Source of the DNA: Oceanispirochaeta sp. M1
GTDB lineage: Bacteria; Spirochaetota; Spirochaetia; DSM-2461
Direction: 5' to 3'
Length of the DNA: 64,000 nt
Assembly: GCF_003346715.1 (NCBI RefSeq)
Contig: NZ_QQPQ01000002.1
Coordinates: 1-64,000 of the forward strand
Positions 15,726-23,660 of this stretch are shown one piece after another. Position 1 is the first letter of the stretch; the number at the start of each line of letters is the position of its first letter. The notes below the pieces were generated by a model, which saw nothing but the letters and a program-made list of their open reading frames with translations, was not told the DNA's origin and did no database searches. The position numbers and the translations under genes were made by a program.

Positions 15726-17531
15726 TTACTCTCCGCCTACGGCAGCTGCCGTAAGGAGTTCCTGCTGCAGCTCTTCTTCCATCTGAGTCTGCAGATTAAA
15801 CACATCTTTATAAAAGCCGTCTACGGTGATAAGTTCACCGTGACATCCCTGCTGTACAATCCTGCCCCGCTCCAGAACAAGGATTCTGTCCGCCTGTTTC
15901 AGGGTCTGGATTCTATGGGCGATAATGAAGGTCGTTCTCCCTTTCATCAGTTCATCCATGGCCTTCTTGATCTTTGCCTCTGTATCCGCATCCACCGCTG
16001 ATGTTGAATCATCCAGTATCAGAATGCGGGGGTCCTTGAGGAGAGTTCTGGCAATGGCGATCCTCTGTTTCTGACCACCCGAGAGGCTCACACCCTTTTC
16101 ACCTACCATGGTTTCATAACCCTTTGGGAATTTCACAATAGAGTCATGTACCGCCGCAGCCTTCGCCGCTGTTTCCATCTCTTCACGGCTCACTTCCCGG
16201 TCCAGGGAGTAGCAGATATTCTCGGCAACAGTCATGGAGAACAGAAAGGGTTCCTGCTGAACGATTCCTATATGCTGCCTCAAACTGTGGCGGTTGTAGC
16301 TGTGCAGGTCAGAACCGTCCAGAAGAATCTTACCTTCACTGTAGTCGTAGAAACGGGGCAGCAGATTAACCAGTGTTGTCTTCCCGGAACCTGTGGCTCC
16401 CAGAAGAGCAATCTTTTCTCCTTCCCGACAGCTGAAGCTGATATCATCCAGAACCTTTTCTCCGCTTCCATAGCGGAATCCTGCTCCCAGAAACTCCAGG
16501 TTTCCACGGATCTCATGAGCATCCTTTACATTACCGCTCTCCAGATCCTCCTGTGCCTCATCAAGAATCTCTCTTATACGTCTGTAGGAAACATGACTTT
16601 TTGAGATCTCTGTGATCGTCCGTCCCAGCTCCTGCATGGGCCAGATAAGGGCATTCACCAGACTTGAAAATGCGATAAAAGTACCGGGAGTAATAGTTCC
16701 GCGCATAGCCATATAGCCCCCCAGCAGAAGGGTCAGAGAGAACTGAAACCCGCAGAGGATATGACCGAAAGGCCAGTAAATACTATGCCACCAGGTGAGG
16801 CGCAGTCCCTTTTTCCGCTGCAGCTCATTGATCTCCTGAAATCGTTCTTTTTCCCAATCCTGCCTTGCAAAGGCACGAACCACCCTGATTCCCGAAAGAT
16901 TCTCCTGAATCCTGTTGGACATTTTCCCTTCCACTTCCTGATACTCATCGTAAGCATTAAAGATTTTGAAAAAGAAGACCGTAGAGAGCACCCCTACGAC
17001 TGGAACGACAATGACTGAAAATAGAGCCAGACGCCATTCAAGGAATAGAAGAATTGCCAGGTTGATTGTGAACTGAAAGAAGACCTGACTCACCTCGGGT
17101 ATCTGATTGGCAAAGAATTTCCTTACCGTATCGACATCACTTGTGGATCTTTGAACCAATTCACCTGTCTGACTATTGTCATGAAAGGCAAAAGAGAGAC
17201 GCTGCAGATGATCGTAGAGTGTGTTCCGGATATTCTGCGTTACCTTTTCTGAACAGTGGGCTTTACCCCGTCCATGTACATAACTGAGAGCTCCCTTTAT
17301 AAGGGCTAGAAAGAGGTATACCGAGGCCCATGTAAGTAGGAAGTTCAAACCCTTAGCAGAGATCAGCAGACCGTCCACCACTTGCCGGATAACCATAAAA
17401 CCAGCCATTTCTGCAGCGACTGTCAGTCCAAGAGCAGCTATGGAGATGATATAAAGGCTCCAGTTTCCCTTTAAGAGTGTAAAAAGAGTTAGAAAGGCTT
17501 TAAAGCCTGATTGTTTTGTTTTCTGATTCAT
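15726..17531 (-). CDS. Heterodimeric ABC exporter subunit with degenerate Walker B
   Basis: 601 residues: membrane domain (about 25-330) and ATPase domain. Walker A is GATGSGKTT and the signature a normal LSGGQ, but Walker B reads ILDDSTS, with Asp in place of the catalytic Glu. It is the first gene of the pair and is preceded by a leader of about 270 nt with a short ORF and a terminator (17605-17747), so expression is probably controlled by attenuation. The GGAGG ribosome binding site 9 nt before the ATG is partly inside a small hairpin (17537-17551). Confidence 0.92.
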   Translation of the reverse strand: MNQKTKQSGFKAFLTLFTLLKGNWSLYIISIAALGLTVAAEMAGFMVIRQVVDGLLISAKGLNFLLTWASVYLFLALIKGALSYVHGRGKAHCSEKVTQNIRNTLYDHLQRLSFAFHDNSQTGELVQRSTSDVDTVRKFFANQIPEVSQVFFQFTINLAILLFLEWRLALFSVIVVPVVGVLSTVFFFKIFNAYDEYQEVEGKMSNRIQENLSGIRVVRAFARQDWEKERFQEINELQRKKGLRLTWWHSIYWPFGHILCGFQFSLTLLLGGYMAMRGTITPGTFIAFSSLVNALIWPMQELGRTITEISKSHVSYRRIREILDEAQEDLESGNVKDAHEIRGNLEFLGAGFRYGSGEKVLDDISFSCREGEKIALLGATGSGKTTLVNLLPRFYDYSEGKILLDGSDLHSYNRHSLRQHIGIVQQEPFLFSMTVAENICYSLDREVSREEMETAAKAAAVHDSIVKFPKGYETMVGEKGVSLSGGQKQRIAIARTLLKDPRILILDDSTSAVDADTEAKIKKAMDELMKGRTTFIIAHRIQTLKQADRILVLERGRIVQQGCHGELITVDGFYKDVFNLQTQMEEELQQELLTAAAVGGE

Positions 17532-17536
17532 TGATT

Positions 17537-17551
17537 CCGCCCTCCAGGCGG
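17537..17551 (-). promoter_or_regulatory. Hairpin over the ribosome binding site of the ABC exporter gene
   Basis: On the minus strand CCGCC-TGGAG-GGCGG. The GGAGG Shine-Dalgarno lies in the loop and first stem base. The ATG follows 6 nt later. It could add translational control to the upstream attenuator. Confidence 0.45.
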
Positions 17552-17567
17552 TATTGTAACTGGTTGA

Positions 17568-17602
17568 TTCTGCGGTAGGAGTCCCGGATAATTTTATCCG
17601 GG
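17568..17602 (-). other. Second hairpin and duplicated terminator arm in the exporter leader
   Basis: Beyond the terminator the leader has a perfect 9-bp hairpin (CCCGGATAA at 17583-17591 against 17594-17602). After it comes ACCGCAGAA (17568-17576 on the minus strand), which is complementary over 9 nt to the 3' arm of the terminator (17612-17620). The terminator arm thus has a partner on each side. Confidence 0.5.
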
Positions 17603-17604
17603 CA

Positions 17605-17640
17605 TAAAAAAACCGCAGAAACCCAAAGGCTGTCTGCGGT
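17605..17640 (-). terminator. Intrinsic terminator in the leader of the ABC exporter operon (attenuator)
   Basis: On the minus strand the arms at 17628-17640 and 17612-17624 pair over 13 positions (one mismatch, one G-U) with a TTT loop, then about seven U residues. The only upstream transcription units are the aminotransferase gene and the leader promoter at 17811-17839. The 5' arm contains CGCAGAC (17632-17638), which can pair instead with GTCTGCG at 17676-17682 inside the leader ORF. That would prevent the terminator. Confidence 0.85.
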
Positions 17641-17663
17641 GCTGTATCAGTAAAAATCTGTTA

Positions 17664-17747
17664 TCAGTCGGGTATCGCAGACGTATTCGTATGATAAACA
17701 CATACGGGGTTAAGTTTGGCGGGGGATATTGATTTTATACTTAACAT
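17664..17747 (-). CDS. 27-residue leader peptide of the ABC exporter operon
   Basis: A 27-codon ORF begins with ATG and ends in TGA immediately followed by TAA. A good ribosome binding site (AAGGAG, 9 nt upstream) lies 57-63 nt after the leader promoter. The peptide starts MLSIKSISPAK and ends NTSAIPD. Codons 14-20 form a CGTATG/CATACG hairpin, and codons 22-24 hold the antiterminator strand GTCTGCG. The stop is 23 nt before the terminator stem. No homology is claimed; position and coupling to the terminator are what make it a leader peptide. Bacillus subtilis bmrCD, also a heterodimeric exporter, is known to be controlled by the leader ORF bmrB in this way. Confidence 0.6.
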   Translation of the reverse strand: MLSIKSISPAKLNPVCVYHTNTSAIPD

Positions 17748-17810
17748 TAAACACGTCTCCTTGTTTTCTCTAGGATCGCGGTCAAAAGAACCACGATGAT
17801 TTATTGAATA

Positions 17811-17839
17811 AACATAAAGCCTATCCCGGATTCTGTCAA
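17811..17839 (-). promoter_or_regulatory. Promoter of the ABC exporter leader
   Basis: A perfect -35 TTGACA (17834-17839), a 17-nt spacer and a -10 TATGTT (17811-17816) on the minus strand. It starts just after the aminotransferase stop codon. Transcription from about 17804 gives an untranslated leader of about 270 nt before the exporter ATG. An 8-bp hairpin (17774-17796, ATCGTGGT against ACCGCGAT) lies near its 5' end. Confidence 0.72.
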
Positions 17840-17845
17840 GAAAAG

Positions 17846-19024
17846 CTATCCAAAAATCTTTTCAGCGGCTTTTTTAAAGGCTTTTTCAGAGCGTTTGATC
17901 ATATCATCATCCACACAGTAGGAGAGTCTGAAGTAGCCGGGCAGGCCGAACCCTTTTCCCGGAACCGCCAGTACATTCTGTTCCTGCAACAGGTTAACAA
18001 CCAATGTATCATCACCCATTGGAGCTCTTGGAAAGAGGTAAAATGTACCTTCCGGCAGATCCAGATCAAAGCCGCAGTCCTGCAGAATTTTCCCCAGGGC
18101 ATCCCGTTTTCTCTGATACTGAGCAACATCCACAGCCGTTCCCTGAAGACGTCCGGCAACTCTCTGCATCAGGGCCGATGCATTCACATAGCCGAGGATT
18201 CTGTTACACAGTACGGCTCCATTCACAATATGATCCCTGTCTTCCAGTTCAGGGGCGATGGCCAGAAAACCGATACGCTCACCGGGTATGGAAAGATCCT
18301 TTGAATAGGAGGTACAGACCATTGTATGGGGGTAAATTGCAGGGATGGACGGGACTTCCGCTCCACCATAAACAATCTTTCTATAAGGCTCATCACAAAG
18401 GATATAGATACGTCTTCCCAATTCCTTACTCTTACGCTCCAGCATGCCGGCCAGATTCTTAAGAGTTTCTGCAGAATATACTTTTCCCGAAGGATTATTA
18501 GGTGAATTGATAATAACAGCCGCTGTTTTCTCATCAATGGCCTCTTCAAAGGCTTCTACATTGAGATCAAAACCTGGAAGGCAGTCCACCAACTCCAGAG
18601 TTCCACCATGGTTGTCACAATAAAATTTGTACTCCATAAAACAGGGCCGGCTGGCCAGAACCTTGTCACCGGGATTAAGAATTGTCTTAAGGGCTACATT
18701 CAGGGCACCGCCGGCGCCGCTGGTCATGAGGATATGAGCGGCCTCAAAGGGCACACTCTGCTCTTCTCGAAGATAGGCTGCAATCTGCTCACGGACAAAG
18801 AGATAACCCGCATTAGGCATATAGCCGTGCATGTTCTCCCTGGCAGCTTCTTCCAGAAGGATCTCAGTAAATTCTTTAGGAGGCAGGGCTGAGGGATTAC
18901 CGATAGAAAAGTCATACACATTTTCTGCTCCGAATTCTTCTTTAAGGCGGGCACCTGTTTCAAACATCTTCCTGATAAAGGATGAAGAGGCCTGCATTTC
19001 TTCAATTTTCCTGGATACAGCCAT
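17846..19024 (-). CDS. PLP-dependent aminotransferase, class I (aspartate aminotransferase-like)
   Basis: 392 residues, full length. The PLP-binding lysine lies in SYSKDLSIPGERIG near residue 240. Other fold-type I marks are the NSPNNPSGK motif, CDEPYRK and the C-terminal arginine region YFRLSYC. The N-terminus shows DFSIGNPSALPP. The substrate is probably aspartate or an aromatic or branched amino acid and cannot be told from sequence alone. It is monocistronic in context, with the exporter promoter right after it. No terminator is seen between the two other than the leader attenuator. Confidence 0.9.
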   Translation of the reverse strand: MAVSRKIEEMQASSSFIRKMFETGARLKEEFGAENVYDFSIGNPSALPPKEFTEILLEEAARENMHGYMPNAGYLFVREQIAAYLREEQSVPFEAAHILMTSGAGGALNVALKTILNPGDKVLASRPCFMEYKFYCDNHGGTLELVDCLPGFDLNVEAFEEAIDEKTAAVIINSPNNPSGKVYSAETLKNLAGMLERKSKELGRRIYILCDEPYRKIVYGGAEVPSIPAIYPHTMVCTSYSKDLSIPGERIGFLAIAPELEDRDHIVNGAVLCNRILGYVNASALMQRVAGRLQGTAVDVAQYQRKRDALGKILQDCGFDLDLPEGTFYLFPRAPMGDDTLVVNLLQEQNVLAVPGKGFGLPGYFRLSYCVDDDMIKRSEKAFKKAAEKIFG

Positions 19025-19149
19025 GATATGTGTACTCCTGTTCTGTCTTATAATTTTATTTTCAATACTTTAGCAGTAAAAGTCCGATTTCACAATCGGC
19101 TCATGGATTTCATCTTTTCAATTATTCTTATACATCTTAATATTAAACA

Positions 19150-20457
19150 ATGAATAACATTAAAAGACTCTTCTTATTCACTATGCTATTGGCTGCAATA
19201 TCCTGCACAACGGTTAAATCAAACCAGATTGTTAAAATGCCTCCCCCTGCAGTGATGGATGATGAACAATATAATCCCTTTCTACATGGTGCTGTCATTC
19301 AGGACAGACACAGAGTTCCTTTACTTTATGCCACCAACAGATACCCCGCAACGGAAGATGACAGGGAACCTTATTATCTCAGCCGCAGATCTGAACTGGT
19401 CCGTCTGGGAATAGCCGGTATCGGAGTGGCGGAAGAAGGAAAAACATGGGATGACATGACCATGATAGAGGCCAGCAGAAGCAGCAAAAAAAAGGCGCTT
19501 CTGGAAGTAACGGATGTAGAGGAATTCGGGATTCTGGATTCATCGGCCTCCCCCTTCACTTCCCAGGAGTTCAGAGAGGATATTTCAGACACGGCAAAAG
19601 AGCGATTCCTCCTGGAACTTCGATCACAGTTGAAACAAACTGAAAGCAAAGATGTGGTTGTCTTTGTTCACGGCTATAATGTAAACTTTGAAAACCCCCT
19701 CCTTATGACAGCACAGCTCTGGCATTATTTTGGATACAGGGGTTCTTTTATCTCCTATGGCTGGCCGGCGACTCCCCAGAATACTGCCTATTTCAAAGAC
19801 CTGGACACAGCAGCCTTCTCAGCCCGCAGTTTCAGGGTCTTCCTTGATTTTCTGGCAGAGCAGGAAGAAGTTGAGCAAATACATATTCTCGGTTACAGCG
19901 CAGGTACAAGACTGGTTACCAATGCCCTATATCAGAAGGCTCTGCAGATGAGCGAGATCCCTGCGAAAGAAGCCCAGCTGAAAACAAAACTGGGAACGGT
20001 TATTCTGTCAAACAGTGACTTGGACCGGGCACTCTTCGGTTCCTATCTGATAGACGGACAGTTGAATATTATGAAGCGGATGAACCTGTACAGTTCGTCA
20101 AAAGATATGGTTCTTGTAGGCTCTATGGCCCTCCACCTCGCTCCAAGGATGGGACAGACCATAGTAGAATCAGAAATAGATCCGCCCATAAGAGAGTTTT
20201 TCAACCAAAATGATAAGATCAATCTCATTGATGTAAGTAATGCCGAACATGTTAGTTCAAACGGAGGACATTTCTACTTCCTTGAAAGTCCCTGGGTCAG
20301 CAGTGATGTTTTATTCAGTCTTCTGACCGGTCTGGGACCTGAAGACAGAGGCCTGGTGCCCCACCCTGATCTACCCTTGTATGTATTTCCTCCAGACTAT
20401 GTGGAACGGAGCAGGAAACTGATGGACCGTTTGAATACTGATTTCAGAAATAAATGA
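19150..20457 (+). CDS. Lipoprotein alpha/beta hydrolase of the DUF900 type
   Basis: 435 residues. The signal sequence ends in the lipobox AAISC, so a lipoprotein is predicted. The hydrolase core has the oxyanion segment VVVFVHGYNVNF, the SYGWPA strand and the nucleophile elbow GYSAG with Ser250; a histidine in the SNGGHFYFLESP region is the probable catalytic base. This matches esterase/lipase-like DUF900 proteins. The substrate is unknown. No clear Shine-Dalgarno precedes the ATG. The gene is monocistronic, divergent from the aminotransferase. Confidence 0.85.
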   Translation: MNNIKRLFLFTMLLAAISCTTVKSNQIVKMPPPAVMDDEQYNPFLHGAVIQDRHRVPLLYATNRYPATEDDREPYYLSRRSELVRLGIAGIGVAEEGKTWDDMTMIEASRSSKKKALLEVTDVEEFGILDSSASPFTSQEFREDISDTAKERFLLELRSQLKQTESKDVVVFVHGYNVNFENPLLMTAQLWHYFGYRGSFISYGWPATPQNTAYFKDLDTAAFSARSFRVFLDFLAEQEEVEQIHILGYSAGTRLVTNALYQKALQMSEIPAKEAQLKTKLGTVILSNSDLDRALFGSYLIDGQLNIMKRMNLYSSSKDMVLVGSMALHLAPRMGQTIVESEIDPPIREFFNQNDKINLIDVSNAEHVSSNGGHFYFLESPWVSSDVLFSLLTGLGPEDRGLVPHPDLPLYVFPPDYVERSRKLMDRLNTDFRNK

Positions 20458-20527
20458 TATTAAGGGAATCCACTCTCCCACGAGCTCTAAATAGTCCAAT
20501 AAAGTACTCTTTTTCATTTCGAAGGCA

Positions 20528-20556
20528 TTGACAGCGCCCTTTTAAAGGAATATAAC
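20528..20556 (+). promoter_or_regulatory. Promoter of the EIIA-antiporter operon
   Basis: A perfect -35 TTGACA (20528-20533), a 17-nt spacer and a -10 TATAAC (20551-20556). It lies 32 nt upstream of the first start codon, which has a GGAGG site. Confidence 0.8.
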
Positions 20557-20588
20557 GGAATACAAAGGAAATTGGAGGATTTTAGAGT

Positions 20589-21290
20589 ATGGACAATGAG
20601 ATTCTAACACTAGCTGAAGTTGCAGAATATCTTAAGCTCTCGGATAAGACGATTCTCAAGATGATCAAAAACCAGGAAATACCCTGTGCCAAGATCGCCA
20701 ATCAGTGGCGTTTTTCAAAACCCGCCCTTAATGACTGGCTCACATCCAAGATGGAAGTGATTCCTCAGAATGATCTGTCACGGCTTATCGAAAAAGAGTA
20801 TGACTCTGTCCCCCTCTCCCGTCTAATGGATCAGGAAAATATAATTCTCCCCCTCAAAGCCCGGACTAAGGAAGAAGTTATCAGGGAACTTGCCGAAAAA
20901 GCATATGAATCCCGCCTGATTTTAGAAAAAGAGGTCTTCATCAAGAAATTGATAGAACGTGAGGAACTCACCTCGACATCAATCGGAAGCGGAATTGCCA
21001 TCCCCCATATACGCAAGGCTTCGGCCGAGGTTGTCAAAGAAGCAAAGATCATAATCGGAGTTTCAGAACAGGGAATAGACTTTGCCTCCTTCGACGGAGA
21101 GCCGACCAATCTGTTTTTCCTCCTTATATCAGACAGTGAGGTAGTTCACCTCAGGATTCTTTCCAAGCTGAGCAGCATTCTGAGAAATGAAGAGGCTGTA
21201 AAAGCTCTTCGCTCAATAAATAGCAAGAAAGGTTTTATTCAGTATTTTATTAAAGCTGAAGTTGATAATTTTTATTCTGTAGGCCCTTAG
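20589..21290 (+). CDS. PTS EIIA (PtsN/fructose type) fused to an excisionase-like DNA-binding domain
   Basis: 233 residues. Residues 5-55 form a MerR/excisionase-type helix-turn-helix (LTLAEVAEYLKLSDKTILKM, then IANQWRFSKPALNDW). An EIIA type-2 domain follows from about 78, with the phosphorylatable His140 in GSGIAIPHIRK. The design suggests a DNA-binding protein whose state depends on PTS phosphorylation. It is first in an operon with a second EIIA protein and a cation/proton antiporter. No sugar-specific EIIB or EIIC is present, so regulation rather than sugar uptake is inferred. Confidence 0.88.
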   Translation: MDNEILTLAEVAEYLKLSDKTILKMIKNQEIPCAKIANQWRFSKPALNDWLTSKMEVIPQNDLSRLIEKEYDSVPLSRLMDQENIILPLKARTKEEVIRELAEKAYESRLILEKEVFIKKLIEREELTSTSIGSGIAIPHIRKASAEVVKEAKIIIGVSEQGIDFASFDGEPTNLFFLLISDSEVVHLRILSKLSSILRNEEAVKALRSINSKKGFIQYFIKAEVDNFYSVGP

Positions 21291-21299
21291 GCCTAAGGG
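21284..21299. repeat. Perfect 16-bp palindrome over the stop codon of the first EIIA gene
   Basis: CCCTTAGG followed by its inverted copy. In RNA it forms a 6-bp stem with a GGCC loop and includes the TAG stop. No T-run follows, so it is not a terminator. An mRNA processing or translational role is possible. Confidence 0.5.
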
Positions 21300-21334
21300 T
21301 GTTATTCACTCAGGAAAACATAGGAGAATAGTAA

Positions 21335-22132
21335 ATGATAGATTCACTAAGACCGGAATGTATCCGGATCGGCAGCGAAGCCCGCAGTAAAGAGGCTTTA
21401 CTGAAAGAGATCAGCCAGCTGGCCTGTGAGTCAGCCGTATTGAAAGGTGTCAGTGCATCAGAAATTGAAGATGCCCTTGTAAAAAGAGAGGAGCTCAGCT
21501 CAACCGGCCTGGGATCTGGTGTAGCCATCCCCCACTGTTCCTTTGATTCTCTGGACGATTTCACTGTGGGTCTGGTAATTCTCAAGGATGGTATCGATTT
21601 TGATTCTATTGACAATGAAGATTCCCATCTGATTTTCTTCATCATCGGTTCCCATCAGAATAGAAACAAACATATAAAGATTCTCTCTTCTATCTCAAAG
21701 ATCATGAAGGACAAGGAACTTTACAGTAAACTTATCAATGCCTCGGATCCTGCAGAAGCAGCAAAACTCCTGACAAGAGAAGAAGTAGAAACCATCCAGA
21801 TTAAACCTTTTGAAAAATGTCAGTTTATTCTTCATATTCAGGAAGAGGAGATTTTCTCTGATGTACTGGAAATGATGTCCGGTGAAGTGGAAGGAGATGT
21901 TTCTGTTCTTGATTCTTCTACCGCAGGTTCCTATCTGAATAAACTGCCTCTGTTCTCTACCTTCTGGAATGAAAGCTCCTCAAGCTTCAGTAAAGTTATT
22001 ATCGCCGTAATTGACAAACGTCTTATGAACGATACCATCCGCAGAATAAATCTTGTACGTCCCGCAGAACAGGGAGGGATACTTATTTCAGTAACCGATC
22101 TCCTTTATTTTGACGGTTCCATAGACTTTTAG
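21335..22132 (+). CDS. PTS EIIA-domain protein with a C-terminal extension
   Basis: 265 residues. An EIIA type-2 domain covers about residues 1-150, with the phosphorylatable His67 in GSGVAIPHCSF. The remaining about 110 residues (from KPFEKCQFILHIQEEE) resemble a small ligand-binding or PII-like fold but are not recognised. The ribosome binding site is AGGAG. It lies between the HTH-EIIA gene and the antiporter gene, whose start is 10 nt beyond its stop. It may gate the antiporter in response to phosphorylation, as EIIA-Ntr does with potassium transport in enterobacteria (inference). Confidence 0.85.
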   Translation: MIDSLRPECIRIGSEARSKEALLKEISQLACESAVLKGVSASEIEDALVKREELSSTGLGSGVAIPHCSFDSLDDFTVGLVILKDGIDFDSIDNEDSHLIFFIIGSHQNRNKHIKILSSISKIMKDKELYSKLINASDPAEAAKLLTREEVETIQIKPFEKCQFILHIQEEEIFSDVLEMMSGEVEGDVSVLDSSTAGSYLNKLPLFSTFWNESSSSFSKVIIAVIDKRLMNDTIRRINLVRPAEQGGILISVTDLLYFDGSIDF

Positions 22133-22142
22133 GAGAATAAGT

Positions 22143-23381
22143 TTGAACTTAACATTCACCCATGCAACAAGCCTGCAGCCCCTGCTGGTTGTAGGTATTA
22201 TGGTAGCTCTCGGTTTCTATGCCGGTAAGAGTATGAAATATATAAAACTCCCTTCAATAATCGGTTTTATGCTGATCGGAGTTTTTTTAGGTCCCTCATT
22301 CTTCAATATCGTAGACGAAGGATTTCAGCATAATCTTAGTTTTATTTCCGATATTGCCCTTAGTTTTGTGGCTGTGAGTATCGGAATTGAACTGAGTTTC
22401 TCCACTCTGAAGAAACAGGGCAAAGGCATAGTCATTGTAATATTTGCAGAATCCTTAATGGCATTTATTCTAGTTACAAGCCTCCTCTATCTTCTGACAA
22501 AAGATATTGCACTGTCCCTGATATTCGGCTCTATTGCACCGGCAAGTGCTCCTGCGGGAACAGTAGCCATTATTCAGGAATACAAGGCTAAAGGCCCTCT
22601 CACCAAGGCTCTGTTTTCAGTCGTAGGATTTGATGACGGCCTTGGTATTATTATCTTCGGATTTGCTGCCGCCTTTGCAAAATCCTTTTTGGCACAGGAA
22701 GCCGGTGCGGAAGCAGGCAGCTTACTGGTACTCCTGGCAGGCCCTCTCAAGGAAGTAGTATTCAGTATTATTATCGGTCTGGCTCTGGGATTTGTGTTTT
22801 GTCTTCTTGCCAGAAAGCTGAAATCAGCACGTGATATATTTATTCTGATGTTCGCATCAATCCTGATCTCATCAGGAATAAGCCATATGCTGCATCTCTC
22901 ATTGATATTGACCAATATGATTCTTGGAATATTTATTGTAAATACTCAGTCTCATAGTCTGGTAGAGAAGATCCATAATGAGCTTTCAGAATTCATGCCT
23001 CTGCTCTTTGTTATGTTCTTTGTACTGGCAGGTTCCAATCTGCATATTTCCGCACTACCCAGCCTGGGACTCCTTGGACTTGTTTATATCCTTGGACGAA
23101 CAACAGGTCTGATGGGTGGAGCAGCAATAGGTTCTGCCCTTGGTAAACTACCTCCCAATATCAGAAAGTATCTGGGGATGGGTATCCTTTCACAGGCAGG
23201 TGTTGCCATCGGTCTGGCACTTATTGTAAAAAATGAATTTTCTGCCTTCGGAGCCCACGGATCATATATCGGTGATACAGTTATCACAACCGTAACTGCC
23301 ACCTGTATCTTTTTTGAAATAATCGGACCAATTCTAACAAAGATCGGTTTGGAAAAAGCAGGAGAGATCAAAACCACCTGA
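22143..23381 (+). CDS. Cation/proton antiporter, CPA2 family
   Basis: 412 residues with about 12 membrane segments. Family marks are LPSIIGFMLIGVFLGP near residue 35, the SIGIELSFSTLKK region, and the VVGFDDGLGIIIF segment with the acidic pair in the unwound helix. No TrkA-N or other cytoplasmic regulatory domain is attached, unlike KefB/KefC. Regulation may therefore be supplied by the EIIA proteins encoded upstream. The start is TTG with AGGAG 7 nt upstream. The ion (Na+ or K+) cannot be told. Confidence 0.9.
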   Translation: MNLTFTHATSLQPLLVVGIMVALGFYAGKSMKYIKLPSIIGFMLIGVFLGPSFFNIVDEGFQHNLSFISDIALSFVAVSIGIELSFSTLKKQGKGIVIVIFAESLMAFILVTSLLYLLTKDIALSLIFGSIAPASAPAGTVAIIQEYKAKGPLTKALFSVVGFDDGLGIIIFGFAAAFAKSFLAQEAGAEAGSLLVLLAGPLKEVVFSIIIGLALGFVFCLLARKLKSARDIFILMFASILISSGISHMLHLSLILTNMILGIFIVNTQSHSLVEKIHNELSEFMPLLFVMFFVLAGSNLHISALPSLGLLGLVYILGRTTGLMGGAAIGSALGKLPPNIRKYLGMGILSQAGVAIGLALIVKNEFSAFGAHGSYIGDTVITTVTATCIFFEIIGPILTKIGLEKAGEIKTT

Positions 23382-23407
23382 TCTTTTCCATTATATCACC
23401 CAAATTG

Positions 23408-23445
23408 ACTCAGCCTGCCTATATGGTGGGCTGAGTTTTTCTTTT
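23408..23445 (+). terminator. Terminator of the EIIA-antiporter operon
   Basis: ACTCAGCC (23408-23415) pairs with GGCTGAGT (23429-23436), followed by TTTTTCTTTT. It lies 27 nt after the antiporter stop. Confidence 0.88.
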
Positions 23446-23660
23446 CAGGACTATTTCCCATTCTGAGCATTCTACTACTGATTCCCAAACCGTACAAATA
23501 TGTAATCTTTTTTCATTTTCATCTCCACAAAACCTCTATAGCTTCGATATTGACTGATTGGTCAGACAAATTTCGCAGTATATTTATACTTTGATTGACA
23601 AAGTGATCAGTTATACAGACAATCTATTTAGAAAGTGAATAAAATCCTAGGAGAGAGTAA
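23446..23660. other. Upstream region of the BMP transporter operon
   Basis: About 215 nt without a gene. It holds a near-palindrome TGACTGATTGGTCA (about 23552-23565), which resembles a TetR-type operator, and the related TTGACAAAGTGATCAG about 40 nt later. I searched by eye for a purine riboswitch, often found before such transporters in other phyla, and saw none. The ribosome binding site AGGAGAG precedes the next gene. Confidence 0.35.

Noticed and set aside
15357-16001. 214-codon ORF antisense to the ABC exporter genes
   Set aside because: It spans the junction of two certain genes on the other strand and looks like a frame shadow.
23446-23660. Purine riboswitch before the BMP transporter operon
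   Set aside because: I could not find the conserved core or paired stems of the purine aptamer.
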